From Phytopseudomonas seleniipraecipitans (GTDB lineage: Bacteria > Pseudomonadota > Gammaproteobacteria > Pseudomonadales > Pseudomonadaceae), in the NCBI RefSeq assembly GCF_900102335.1, contig NZ_FNBM01000008.1, positions 78,984 to 142,983 of the forward strand: DNA of 64,000 nt, in the 5' to 3' direction. Shown here piece by piece: positions 51,791 to 60,324 of this stretch (within the stretch, counting starts at the first letter, position 1; the number at the start of each line of letters is the position of its first letter). Position numbers and translations under genes: made by a program. The notes beneath the pieces were generated by a model. The model was given only the letters and a program-made list of their open reading frames with translations. It was not told the origin of the DNA and did not search any database.

Positions 51791-52476
51791 ATTGGGAGCT
51801 GATCATCAAGCACCTGCCGAAAATGGCTGAAGGTGCGCTGCTGACCCTTGAACTGCTCGCCGTCGCGGTGGTTGCCGGCCTGATTCTCGCGCTGCCGATG
51901 GGTATCGCCCGCGCCTCGCGCCTTTGGTACGTGCGCGCCCTGCCCTATGGCTACATATTCTTCTTCCGCGGCACGCCGATGCTGGTGCAGCTGTTCCTGG
52001 TCTACTACGGCCTGGCGCAGTTCGATGCGGTGCGCCAGGGTCCGCTGTGGCCCTACCTGCGTGACCCGTACTGGTGCGCGGTGATCACCATGACGTTGCA
52101 CACCACCGCTTATATCGCCGAGATCCTGCGCGGCGCGATCCAGGCCGTGCCACCGGGCGAGATCGAAGCGGCCAGGGCGTTGGGCATGTCGCGGGCGCAG
52201 TCGATGCTGCACATCATCCTGCCGCGCGCCTCGCGTATCGGCCTGCCGGCGTACAGCAACGAAGTGATCCTGATGCTCAAAGCCAGTGCGCTGGCCAGCA
52301 CCGTCACCCTGCTGGACCTCACCGGCATGGCCCGCACGCTGAACGCGCGTACCTACGTGAACATGGAATTCTTCTTCACCGCCGCCGTGTTCTACCTGGT
52401 GATCACCTTCGTGCTGATCAACGCCTTCAAACTGCTGGAACGCTGGCTGCGCGTCGACGCCTGCCAGGGTCGCTGA
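51787..52476 (+). CDS. Amino-acid ABC permease HisM type
   Basis: A 229-residue permease. The start at 51787 (MNWELIIKHLPKMAEGALLTLELL) overlaps the HisQ-type stop (ATGA), and AGGAG lies upstream. Motifs: YIFFFRGTPMLVQLFLVYYGL, the EAA loop (GEIEAARALGMSRAQSMLHIILPRASRIGLPAYSNE, in part) and the last helix FFFTAAVFYLVITFVLINAF. It completes the importer with the genes at 49504-51790. A weak hairpin (ACGGGG/CCCCGT at 52481-52498) follows without a long T-run. Confidence 0.94.
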   Translation: MNWELIIKHLPKMAEGALLTLELLAVAVVAGLILALPMGIARASRLWYVRALPYGYIFFFRGTPMLVQLFLVYYGLAQFDAVRQGPLWPYLRDPYWCAVITMTLHTTAYIAEILRGAIQAVPPGEIEAARALGMSRAQSMLHIILPRASRIGLPAYSNEVILMLKASALASTVTLLDLTGMARTLNARTYVNMEFFFTAAVFYLVITFVLINAFKLLERWLRVDACQGR

Positions 52477-52509
52477 CGTGACGGGGTCAACGCCCCGTTG
52501 CCTTTCGCC

Positions 52510-53739
52510 ATGACCTCAGCCCAACCTCTCCAGCCGCTCAGCGGCGATGCCCTGCTCCAGCGCTTCCAGGCGCTGGACGCGTTTCTCTGCGCCCATCAGG
52601 CGCTGTGGAAACCGCGGCCTTTTACCCATCGGCAATTGCCTTGGGAAAGCCAGCATCCCGAGCTTGCCCAATGGCTGCGCAACCGCACCCTGGAACAAGC
52701 CGAGGCCAGTCACAACCAGCCGACGTTACTCGAGGACGCGCCCGCGCCCTATCCCGAGCTGGCCGCCAGGGCTGAGTCACTGGGCGAGATCGGTGAGCTG
52801 CCTCGCAGCGAACCGAAGCACTTGCCATTACGTTTCACGGTGGATGTGCCAGGCCGCAAGTGGCAGCAGATAAACGCCTTCAGCGACAGCCTGACGTTCA
52901 ATCGCCCCCCTCAGCACTGGCTTGATTGGTGCGCGGGCAAGGGCCATCTCGGCCGCGTACTCGCCCATCCCGAGCAAGCGCTGACCTGCCTGGAGTACGA
53001 CCCGGCCTTGGTCGCCAGTGGCAACCAGTTGAGCCAGCGCCTAGGCATCAGCGCGCGGCATATCGAGCAGGATGTGCTTGCCGAAAGCGCAGACAAACAG
53101 GTGCTTGCCACGCACAGCCCAGTCGCCCTGCACGCCTGCGGCGACTTGCACGTGCGCCTGATGCACCTGGCCAGCGCAGCGGGCTGCCGACAACTGGCGA
53201 TCGCGCCCTGCTGTTACAACCGCACCGCCGCCAGCCATTATCGAGGGTTATCCACAGCAGGCCAGGACTCGTCCCTCAACCTGTCGCTGGACGATCTGAG
53301 CCTGCCCATGAGTGAGACGGTGACGGCTGGCAATCGCGTGCGCCAGCAACGCGACCAGTCGATGGCCTGGCGCCTCGCCTTCGACCTGCTACAGCGCGAG
53401 TTGCGAGGCACGGACAGCTACCTGCCGACGCCGTCACTACCGACAGCCTGGCTTAAGAAACCTTTCGCCGAATACTGTCGCGAGCTCGCTGAGCTGAAAC
53501 AACTAGCGGCGCCTGGCGAGCGTGACTGGCCGAGCCTTGAGGCGGCCGGTTGGCGGCGCCTGGCTGAGGTGCGCAATCTGGAACTGCCCCGCGGCCTGTT
53601 TCGCCGCCCTCTGGAGCTTTGGCTGGTACTCGACCGGGCGCTCTATCTCGAGGAGCGAGGGTTCGCGGTACGCCTCGGCCAGTTCTGCCCGGCACAGCTC
53701 ACGCCCCGCAACCTGCTGCTGCTCGCCGAGCGCGCCTGA
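52510..53739 (+). CDS. SAM-dependent methyltransferase, METTL25-like
   Basis: A 409-residue cytosolic protein. The start used is ATG 52510 (MTSAQPLQPLSGDALLQ); a TTG 12 bases earlier is in frame. The central domain has a class I methyltransferase start, LDWCAGKGHLGRVLAHPEQALTCLEYDPAL (in part), and the branch-specific segments VALHACGDLHVRLMHLA and LAIAPCCYNRT, as in the METTL25/RRNAD1-type methyltransferases. Substrate unknown. It lies 34 bp after the ABC operon on the same strand and may share its transcript. Confidence 0.82.
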   Translation: MTSAQPLQPLSGDALLQRFQALDAFLCAHQALWKPRPFTHRQLPWESQHPELAQWLRNRTLEQAEASHNQPTLLEDAPAPYPELAARAESLGEIGELPRSEPKHLPLRFTVDVPGRKWQQINAFSDSLTFNRPPQHWLDWCAGKGHLGRVLAHPEQALTCLEYDPALVASGNQLSQRLGISARHIEQDVLAESADKQVLATHSPVALHACGDLHVRLMHLASAAGCRQLAIAPCCYNRTAASHYRGLSTAGQDSSLNLSLDDLSLPMSETVTAGNRVRQQRDQSMAWRLAFDLLQRELRGTDSYLPTPSLPTAWLKKPFAEYCRELAELKQLAAPGERDWPSLEAAGWRRLAEVRNLELPRGLFRRPLELWLVLDRALYLEERGFAVRLGQFCPAQLTPRNLLLLAERA

Positions 53740-53987
53740 GTTGCGCACACAATCTGTGGATAACTCTGTTCACACATGCTGAGCAACAACAGCCAGGCCA
53801 AAGACGCCAAGCCCCCAACGCAAGTGATCATTTTTTGATCAAAAATAAACGCCATATAAAACAGCCAGTTGCACAGCAGCGCTGTCAGCGCTGGGAAAAA
53901 CGCTAAAACTGCCGAGGCGCCCCAGCCTTTGTGCATAAGCCGCGCTAGAGCCGCTTAGAGCGCCTGTAACTTTTTTGTCTCACACGC

Positions 53988-54015
53988 TTTACTCATGCAA
54001 ATGAATGGATATAAT
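53988..54015 (+). promoter_or_regulatory. Promoter of tRNA-Thr
   Basis: TTTACT (53988-53993) and TATAAT (54010-54015) are 16 bp apart, with a GC-rich discriminator (GCGCCCC). The -10 is a perfect match; the -35 is 4 of 6. The tRNA starts 13 bases downstream. Confidence 0.75.
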
Positions 54016-54028
54016 GCGCCCCACAAAT

Positions 54029-54104
<76 letters not shown>

Positions 54105-54112
54105 TACGAAAA

Positions 54113-54150
54113 AACGAAAAGGCTCACCGCAAGGTGGGCCCTTTTTCGTT
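54113..54150 (+). terminator. tRNA-Thr terminator
   Basis: AACGAAAAGGCTCACC, loop GCAA, GGTGGGCCCTTTTTCGTT: a long stem with two mismatches and a T-run on the 3' arm. Confidence 0.85.
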
Positions 54151-54346
54151 GATGCTCAGTATCCACTAGGATTGGGGCAGGCCAGCCTCACCTTTCCGAG
54201 CTGGTATCTGTACTAAAACGGTCTGCTGGAACCAAAGCCTGGCATTTGGGTGCCTGGTTACTACTACTCAGGCATTCCCGCAAACGAATGCAGCGTGGGC
54301 ATTGAGGCGCATCAATACCGCCGTGCCGCCATGCTGACAGGAAATG

Positions 54347-55126
54347 TCATCCAAGCATCTTTACCCCTGCGGCCATCAAGACTAGCGCCAAGCCAATCTG
54401 GATCCAGCGGCCCGAAATTTTTCCAACCAACAAGCTCCCGAGCAGTACCGTTGGGATCGAGCCCAGCAAAAGGCTGGCCAGCATCCACCAATCCACCATC
54501 CCCGCAAATAGATAACCCAGCCCGGCAACAACTGCGAGCGGGATGGCATGCACGATATCGGTAGCCACTAAGCGGTGAGGGGTCATGCGCAGAGGGTAGA
54601 GGAATAGCAGTATCACACTACCGAGTGCTCCAGCCCCAACAGAGGTCAGCGCAACACATAACCCCAGGATCGCACCTGAAATCACAGTTAAAACAGGCTG
54701 CATAGCTTTGAAGCGCTCTGCCTGGCTAATCCGCTGGTTTCTGGCATGCGCCATCAACTTTGGCGCCGCTAGAAGACCCACCGCGGTGATCAACACCACC
54801 ACGCCGATTGCCCTGGTTAGCCAGTCAACCTTGGCTACCTGTGCGCCCAAACTGACAACTAACACAATCAGCAACGCCAAAGGGAGGCTGCCTAACCAGA
54901 GACGTCTGGCTACCTGCCAGTCGACTTGACGGTTAGCGTGATGCACCCTTGCGCCTACAAGCTTGGTAATGGCGGCAAACCACAAATCGGTTGCAATTGC
55001 AGTGACCGGTGAGACCCCGAATACTAGCAGCAGGATCGGCGTCATCAAGGCACCGCCGCCAACGCCTGTTAAACCAACCACGAACCCAGTCAAAGCTCCT
55101 GCCAGCGAATATCCCCAGTCGATCAT
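54347..55126 (-). CDS. TauE/SafE family anion exporter
   Basis: A 259-residue inner-membrane protein of the TauE/SafE (PF01925) family, with about eight membrane segments. The hallmark N-terminal GFVVGLTGVGGGALMTPILLLVFG and its internal repeat ALTSVGAGALGSVILLFLYPLRMTPHRLVATDIVHAI (in part) are both present. Members export sulfite, sulfonates or organosulfur acids. Its start overlaps the cysQ stop by four bases, so it is coupled to PAP turnover; export of sulfite or uptake/efflux of sulfate is inferred. It belongs to the sulfur cassette at 54.3-59.4 kb. Confidence 0.88.
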   Translation of the reverse strand: MIDWGYSLAGALTGFVVGLTGVGGGALMTPILLLVFGVSPVTAIATDLWFAAITKLVGARVHHANRQVDWQVARRLWLGSLPLALLIVLVVSLGAQVAKVDWLTRAIGVVVLITAVGLLAAPKLMAHARNQRISQAERFKAMQPVLTVISGAILGLCVALTSVGAGALGSVILLFLYPLRMTPHRLVATDIVHAIPLAVVAGLGYLFAGMVDWWMLASLLLGSIPTVLLGSLLVGKISGRWIQIGLALVLMAAGVKMLG

Positions 55127-55911
55127 GAGGGAATAAGTGCGGCGCTACGCGCAGCTATAAAACATGAATTCAGCACCTCAGGCTTGCCGTAACGCAGCGG
55201 ATTACCTTCTTGATCCAGCACGACACCACCAGCCCCCTCCAGTACAGCCTGCGCGGCTGCAGTGTCCCATTCACAAGTAGGGGCCAAGCGCGGATAGATG
55301 TCAGCCATACCCTCTGCCACTCGGCAAAACTTCAGCGAACTGCCAGCCTGTACTAGGCTGACTGAGCCTAGCCGGTGAATGAAAGCGCGTGTTTCGACGT
55401 TAAGATGGCTCTTGCTGGCTACGACGCGGCAAATGCCGTTCGGGTCCTCCGAGCTCACGCGAATCGCCTCTGTCCCGGTGGCTGTCACTTTGAATGCCCC
55501 CAGGCCAGCGCCGCCCCAATACATGCAATCGATAGCCGGCGCGTAGACCACCCCCAAGACAGCGCGCCCCTGCTCGATAAGGGCGATGTTGACGGTGAAC
55601 TCTCCATTGCGCGCAATGAATTCCTTGGTGCCATCAAGCGGATCAATCAGCCAAAAACTACCTGCGTTATGGCGATGAGCCAATGAACTTTCGTCTTCTT
55701 CCGACACGACTGGATAGGTAGGAGACAGCGAGCTGAGAGCTTTGGCCAATACAACATGAGCAGCGAGATCAGCCTCAGTAACTGGGCTGTTGTCCGCTTT
55801 CTGGTAGACATCGCTCGGGCCGCCGTTGTAGACCGCCATGATGGCATCGCCCGCGTGACGAGCGATTGGCAATAGCTGTGTAAACGGATCCTTCAACCTA
55901 CTTTGTCGCAT
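55123..55911 (-). CDS. cysQ: 3'(2'),5'-bisphosphate nucleotidase CysQ
   Basis: A 262-residue inositol-monophosphatase-fold enzyme that removes the 3'-phosphate from PAP (and PAPS). Metal-binding motifs: ADNSPVTEADLAAH, VSEEDESS, WLIDPLDGTKEFIARNGEFTVNIAL (about residues 88-112) and CEWDTAAAQAVLEGAGG. Length is typical for CysQ. PAP is the by-product of sulfotransferases, so this gene fits a sulfation pathway. It is divergent from cysD with 69 bp between start codons and overlaps the exporter gene. Confidence 0.94.
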   Translation of the reverse strand: MRQSRLKDPFTQLLPIARHAGDAIMAVYNGGPSDVYQKADNSPVTEADLAAHVVLAKALSSLSPTYPVVSEEDESSLAHRHNAGSFWLIDPLDGTKEFIARNGEFTVNIALIEQGRAVLGVVYAPAIDCMYWGGAGLGAFKVTATGTEAIRVSSEDPNGICRVVASKSHLNVETRAFIHRLGSVSLVQAGSSLKFCRVAEGMADIYPRLAPTCEWDTAAAQAVLEGAGGVVLDQEGNPLRYGKPEVLNSCFIAARSAALIPS

Positions 55912-55980
55912 AACGCAATTCCGTGTGCTTTAATTTGTTCCGAGAATCCTATCACGATGTATTCATGAGCAGAAACTGAC

Positions 55981-57450
55981 ATGCCGCAAAACACGACAAC
56001 CATCCCAGATGCCTTGATGGGACTAGAGGCGGAACAGGTCTGGGACACAGAGCGCGCCTTCGTGCATCTCAAAGCGTTTGGCGAAGCCGATACCAAACGC
56101 ACGGCAGAACGACGCCTTGGCACTTACGGCCTGCTGCCTGCGGAGTTGGTGGAAAATGCGCTGCAAGACGAACATGGTCTTGCACCAAATGGAGTTGTGT
56201 TGGCTTGGGCCATTGAGCAAGCTCGCAAACGGCGTGACAGAGTGTTTCTCGTACAAATCAGTCCATTGCCAAGCGGCAAGCCCTGCCTGCACGCGAACGA
56301 TGCAAGGGGTGCGCGTTTCTGGGTGCCATTAGCGAATGTCGAGCGGAAGGCAGTCAGCACAGCCCTTATCGAATTGCAGCAACACATTGATAAACCCATC
56401 GCCGTATTCCCGCACGGCACGTTGGTAGCCTTGATGCGCGACATGGCAGAGATGCCAAACATTCGTCTCTGTCCTCAGGCCTACCAGCCAGTTCTGCCTG
56501 TAGATGTGCAATTCAGCGAATTTGGTGAGTTAGCAAACCAGCTAGCCCCCGAATTACCGCCGCACCTCAAGCGCCTGGAAGCAGAGAGCATTCACATCAT
56601 CCGTGAGGCGGTAGCCGAGGCGCAGAATCCGGCGATGCTCTATTCCATCGGCAAAGACAGTGGCGTGATGCTCCACCTTGCCCGCAAGGCCTTCTTCCCC
56701 TCGCCGCCACCCTTTCCGTTACTGCACGTAGACACGCGCTGGAAGTTTCAGGAGATGTATCTGTTCCGTGATTTCATGGCACGTGAGAGCGGCATGGACT
56801 TGCTGGTACACACCAACCCGGAAGCCATCGAAAAGAATATCAACCCTTTCGATCATGGCTCTTCGCTGCATACCGACATCACCAAAACCGAAGGGCTCAA
56901 GCAGGCGCTGGACAAGTACAAATTTGACCTCGTGTTTGGTGGCGCGCGCCGCGATGAAGAAAAATCCCGCGCCAAGGAGCGCATCTTCTCGTTTCGCAGC
57001 GCAACCCAGCGCTGGGATCCGAAAAGCCAGCGCCCGGAACTCTGGAACCTCTACAACACCCGCAAGAGCCAGGATGCCAGCATTCGAGTATTCCCCCTGT
57101 CGAACTGGACTGAACTCGATATCTGGCACTACATCTACCTGGAAAACATCCCCATGGTGCCCCTGTACTTTGCCAAGTTGCGGCCTGTAGTCGTGCGTCC
57201 CGAGATGATCATGCTGGTCGACGATGAGCGCTGCAAACTGCTGCCCGGCGAAGAAATTCAGATGCGCCAAGTGCGTTTTCGCACACTAGGCTGTTACCCG
57301 CTGACAGGAGCCGTGGAGTCAGAGGCGCAGACGCCGGAAGACATCCTGCTGGAAATCATCAACACACGACAATCCGAACGGCAGGGCCGTCGAATCGATA
57401 CGGATAGCGCAGGCTCCATGGAGAAGAAAAAACAAGAGGGCTACTTCTGA
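55981..57450 (+). CDS. cysD: Sulfate adenylyltransferase subunit 2 with extra N-terminal domain
   Basis: A 489-residue protein. Residues about 195-489 form a complete CysD (LEAESIHIIREAVAEAQNPAMLYSIGKDSGVML with the PP-loop SIGKDS, LLHVDTRWKFQEMY, FGGARRDEEKSRAKERIFSF, and C-terminal RTLGCYPLTGAVES, SERQGRRIDTDSAGSMEKKKQEGYF, each shown in part). The preceding 190 residues (MPQNTTTIPDALMGLEAEQVWDT to FGELANQLAPEL) are not part of normal CysD, which begins at about LEAESIH; I do not recognise the domain. No Met lies at the usual CysD start, so it is a real fusion. With CysNC it makes APS from sulfate and ATP. Stop overlaps cysNC by one base. Confidence 0.9.
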   Translation: MPQNTTTIPDALMGLEAEQVWDTERAFVHLKAFGEADTKRTAERRLGTYGLLPAELVENALQDEHGLAPNGVVLAWAIEQARKRRDRVFLVQISPLPSGKPCLHANDARGARFWVPLANVERKAVSTALIELQQHIDKPIAVFPHGTLVALMRDMAEMPNIRLCPQAYQPVLPVDVQFSEFGELANQLAPELPPHLKRLEAESIHIIREAVAEAQNPAMLYSIGKDSGVMLHLARKAFFPSPPPFPLLHVDTRWKFQEMYLFRDFMARESGMDLLVHTNPEAIEKNINPFDHGSSLHTDITKTEGLKQALDKYKFDLVFGGARRDEEKSRAKERIFSFRSATQRWDPKSQRPELWNLYNTRKSQDASIRVFPLSNWTELDIWHYIYLENIPMVPLYFAKLRPVVVRPEMIMLVDDERCKLLPGEEIQMRQVRFRTLGCYPLTGAVESEAQTPEDILLEIINTRQSERQGRRIDTDSAGSMEKKKQEGYF

Positions 57451-59366
57451 TGGCACGCCTCAAAAAAAGCGCCTCGTCCGCACAGCACGCCCACAAGCCG
57501 GCCACACTGACCGAATGGCTGGAGCAGCAAGCCCATCAGGACCTGCTGCGCTTTATCACCTGCGGTAGCGTTGATGATGGTAAAAGCACGCTTATTGGCC
57601 GCTTACTCTGGGAAGCCCAGCAGGTCTTTGACGATCAGCTGAGTACGCTGCAGGCCGACTCCAAACGCCACGGCACCCAAGGCAGCGACATTGACTTTGC
57701 CTTGCTGGTCGATGGCCTCGCAGCAGAGCGGGAACAAGGCATTACCATCGACGTGGCCTACCGGTTTTTCTCCACGCCGCATCGTAAATTCATCGTGGCC
57801 GACACCCCAGGGCACGAGCAGTACACGCGCAATATGATCACGGGAGCGTCCACCGCCGACGTCGCGGTACTGCTGATCGATGCGCGCCAGGGTGTGATGA
57901 CGCAAACCCGCCGGCACGCCTATCTGGCGTCACTGGTGGGCATAAAGCACATCATCCTGGCCATCAACAAGATGGATCTGGTGGCGTATGACCCTCAGGT
58001 GTTCGCCGATACCCTGGCTGCGTTCAACACTGCGGCCGAGCCATTGGGATTCGACAGCATCACCGCCATCCCATTGTCGGCTCTCAAGGGCGACAACATC
58101 ACCTCCCGCTCGGCGCATACGCCCTGGTACCAGGGCCCAACCCTCATGGCCTGCCTGGAAACCATCGACCCTCGCCCCCCCAAGGCATTCAAAACGGTCT
58201 TCCCCGTTCAATGGGTCAACCGTCCGGATGCCAGCTTCCGAGGCTTCAGCGGCACATTGGCCTCCGGCAAGCTAGCCGTTGGCAACGAAGTGCGCGTAAC
58301 GGCTTCCGGGCAAACGGCCAAGATCGCACGCATCGTCACCGCCAACGGTGATCTGGACTGTGCCAACCCGGGTGACGCAATCACTCTGGTATTGAACCGC
58401 GAAGTCGACTCCTCGAGAGGCGACATACTGGCGCGCGCTGAGCAACCGCTGGAAATGACCGACCAGTTCGAAGCCACCCTGGTCTGGATGCACGACGAGC
58501 CTGGCCTGATAGGCCGCTCCTACGAGATCAAACTGGCGAACCAATGGGCCAGCGCCAGCCTTACCGCACTGAAGCACCGCATAGACGTCAACACCCAAGC
58601 TCATGAATCGTGCCGCCAGCTGCAGCTTAACGACATCGCAGTGGCCAACCTTGCACTGAGCAAGCCACTGGTTTTCGATACCTACGCTCAATCAAACACC
58701 CTGGGCGGATTCCTGCTGGTCGACAAATACACCCACAGTACCGTCGCCGCCGGCATGATCCGCCACAACCTGCGCCGCGCACAGAACGTACATCGCCAGG
58801 CACTCAGCATTACCCGTGAGGACCGCGAGAGCCTCAATGGCCATAAAGGCAAGGTCATCTGGTTCACCGGCCTTTCCGGCTCGGGAAAATCGACCATCGC
58901 CAACGCCCTGGAGAAAGAACTCCACGCTCAGGGCAAACGCACCTATATCCTCGATGGCGACAACGTACGCCAAGGCCTGAACAAGGACCTGGGCTTTACC
59001 GATGCAGACCGGGTGGAAAATATTCGGCGCGTGGCTGAAGTAGCCAAACTGATGATGGATGCCGGGCTGATCGTGATGACCGCCTTTATCAGCCCCTTCC
59101 GGGCAGAACGCCAGATGGCCCGAGAGCTGATCGGAGAAGATAACTTTATCGAAGTGTTCGTCGACACGCCGCTGGCCGTGTGCGAGCAGCGTGACCCGAA
59201 AGGGCTTTATAAGAAAGCGCGTGCTGGGCAGCTGCCAAATATGACAGGTGTGAGCAGCCCTTATGAAGCGCCGCTCCAACCCGCTATCTCTATCGACACA
59301 ACCCTGATGAACATAGAGGAAGTACTGGAGTTGGTGCAGGAGGCCATGAACACAAGTAGCGTTTAA
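57450..59366 (+). CDS. cysNC: Sulfate adenylyltransferase subunit 1 / APS kinase fusion (CysNC)
   Basis: A 638-residue bifunctional protein. The CysN part (about 1-455) is an EF-Tu-like GTPase with P-loop GSVDDGKSTLIGRLL (about 39-53), ADTPGHEQYTRNM and NKMDLV; it drives ATP sulfurylation with CysD. The CysC part has P-loop GLSGSGKST (about 474-482), LDGDNVRQGLNKDLGF and the C-terminal FISPFRAERQMAR and DPKGLYKKARAG, and phosphorylates APS to PAPS. Start shares a base with the cysD stop (TGATG). With cysD it supplies PAPS, which a sulfotransferase needs. Confidence 0.95.
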   Translation: MARLKKSASSAQHAHKPATLTEWLEQQAHQDLLRFITCGSVDDGKSTLIGRLLWEAQQVFDDQLSTLQADSKRHGTQGSDIDFALLVDGLAAEREQGITIDVAYRFFSTPHRKFIVADTPGHEQYTRNMITGASTADVAVLLIDARQGVMTQTRRHAYLASLVGIKHIILAINKMDLVAYDPQVFADTLAAFNTAAEPLGFDSITAIPLSALKGDNITSRSAHTPWYQGPTLMACLETIDPRPPKAFKTVFPVQWVNRPDASFRGFSGTLASGKLAVGNEVRVTASGQTAKIARIVTANGDLDCANPGDAITLVLNREVDSSRGDILARAEQPLEMTDQFEATLVWMHDEPGLIGRSYEIKLANQWASASLTALKHRIDVNTQAHESCRQLQLNDIAVANLALSKPLVFDTYAQSNTLGGFLLVDKYTHSTVAAGMIRHNLRRAQNVHRQALSITREDRESLNGHKGKVIWFTGLSGSGKSTIANALEKELHAQGKRTYILDGDNVRQGLNKDLGFTDADRVENIRRVAEVAKLMMDAGLIVMTAFISPFRAERQMARELIGEDNFIEVFVDTPLAVCEQRDPKGLYKKARAGQLPNMTGVSSPYEAPLQPAISIDTTLMNIEEVLELVQEAMNTSSV

Positions 59367-59380
59367 AGCGGCATGTAAAA

Positions 59381-59454
59381 AGCCTGGGCAAACGGGCGAT
59401 AGCTGCACGGAAAAGCGAACCCGTACTTTCGCAGCTGCATCGTTAGGCCCAGGG
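59381..59454. repeat. Imperfect palindrome between cysNC and methyltransferase gene
   Basis: CTGGGC and CGATAGCTGC on the left are mirrored by GCAGCTGCATCG and GCCCAG on the right, with a 25-base centre. It lies between convergent genes and may act as a terminator or be a REP-like remnant. No T-run is obvious. Confidence 0.4.
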
Positions 59455-59492
59455 GCTCGCAGTATTCAGTCTATCGGTAGGCATAGCAACGG

Positions 59493-60239
59493 CTACTTCT
59501 CAAGAAAGAAGGTGTCACGCCAACCTTGGTCGTAATCGGCCATGGACGACACCTGCTCAGGCTTAGTCGCGAAGTGGTTCGGCCAGTCATAAGTTCTACA
59601 TGTGTAACCAAAATGATTGGCCATGAACTCCACCGCCGCACGCGAAGGGCGTCCAACCAGCGTCCGCCCATTACGGGTCAGGGCGTCCTGCCAAGCCATT
59701 TGCTGATCATCAACCGGCTCGCTCAGCATCTGAATGGCGTAGGGGTTATTGAACACTAGGCGGCTGTGACCGCTGGGCAATACAACTGCCTCTTCTGCCC
59801 TCGGTGTAACCTCCGTATCTATGATTACAAATTGGGCGCCAGTGCGTTCAATTAGATCAAGTAGCTCGGCATGCCGGGTAGTGTGGTAATAAAAGCCAAG
59901 ACACAGCACTACGTCAAAGACTTGTCCGTGCAGAAGATTGAACACATCGCCACGTTGAAAATCGAAGCGGGAAGCATTCACCTGATAGCGGGCGAAAGTG
60001 TCACAAGCGTTGTCGATTAATTCCTGACGGGGCTCGATGCCGGTGACGTGTGCCGCTCCCGCCTGCAGGGCGGCGAAACTCCAACGGCCATCGTGGCTTG
60101 CGATATCCAAGACTCGTTTACCTGCAATCAGGTTAGCGTTACTGGCAATAATCGCCTCATGACGACCATTAAGGCGGTGCGGAAACGGACTGGTTTGGCT
60201 GGTTGTATAGAAACGATCGTATTGGTCAAAAAAATTCAT
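59493..60239 (-). CDS. Class I SAM-dependent methyltransferase
   Basis: A 248-residue cytosolic methyltransferase. Motif I is AGKRVLDIASHDGRWSFAALQ (about residues 38-58), motif II follows as AHVTGIEPRQELID, and FQRGDVFNLL with FDVVLCLGFYYHT gives motifs III-IV. The N-terminus (MNFFDQYDRFYTTSQTSPFPHRLNGRHEA) suggests a glycan- or lipid-pathway member, such as those in O-antigen clusters. AAGGGT lies 7 bases before the ATG. It is the promoter-distal gene of the minus-strand glycan genes and convergent with cysNC. Substrate unknown. Confidence 0.82.
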   Translation of the reverse strand: MNFFDQYDRFYTTSQTSPFPHRLNGRHEAIIASNANLIAGKRVLDIASHDGRWSFAALQAGAAHVTGIEPRQELIDNACDTFARYQVNASRFDFQRGDVFNLLHGQVFDVVLCLGFYYHTTRHAELLDLIERTGAQFVIIDTEVTPRAEEAVVLPSGHSRLVFNNPYAIQMLSEPVDDQQMAWQDALTRNGRTLVGRPSRAAVEFMANHFGYTCRTYDWPNHFATKPEQVSSMADYDQGWRDTFFLEK

Positions 60240-60324
60240 TGAATACCCTTAGCTTAAATAAGCACTCAGCAGTGTTCAGGGCTATATTTTTAGAGTATTA
60301 ATTCCAAGTCGCCCAACCATGAAA

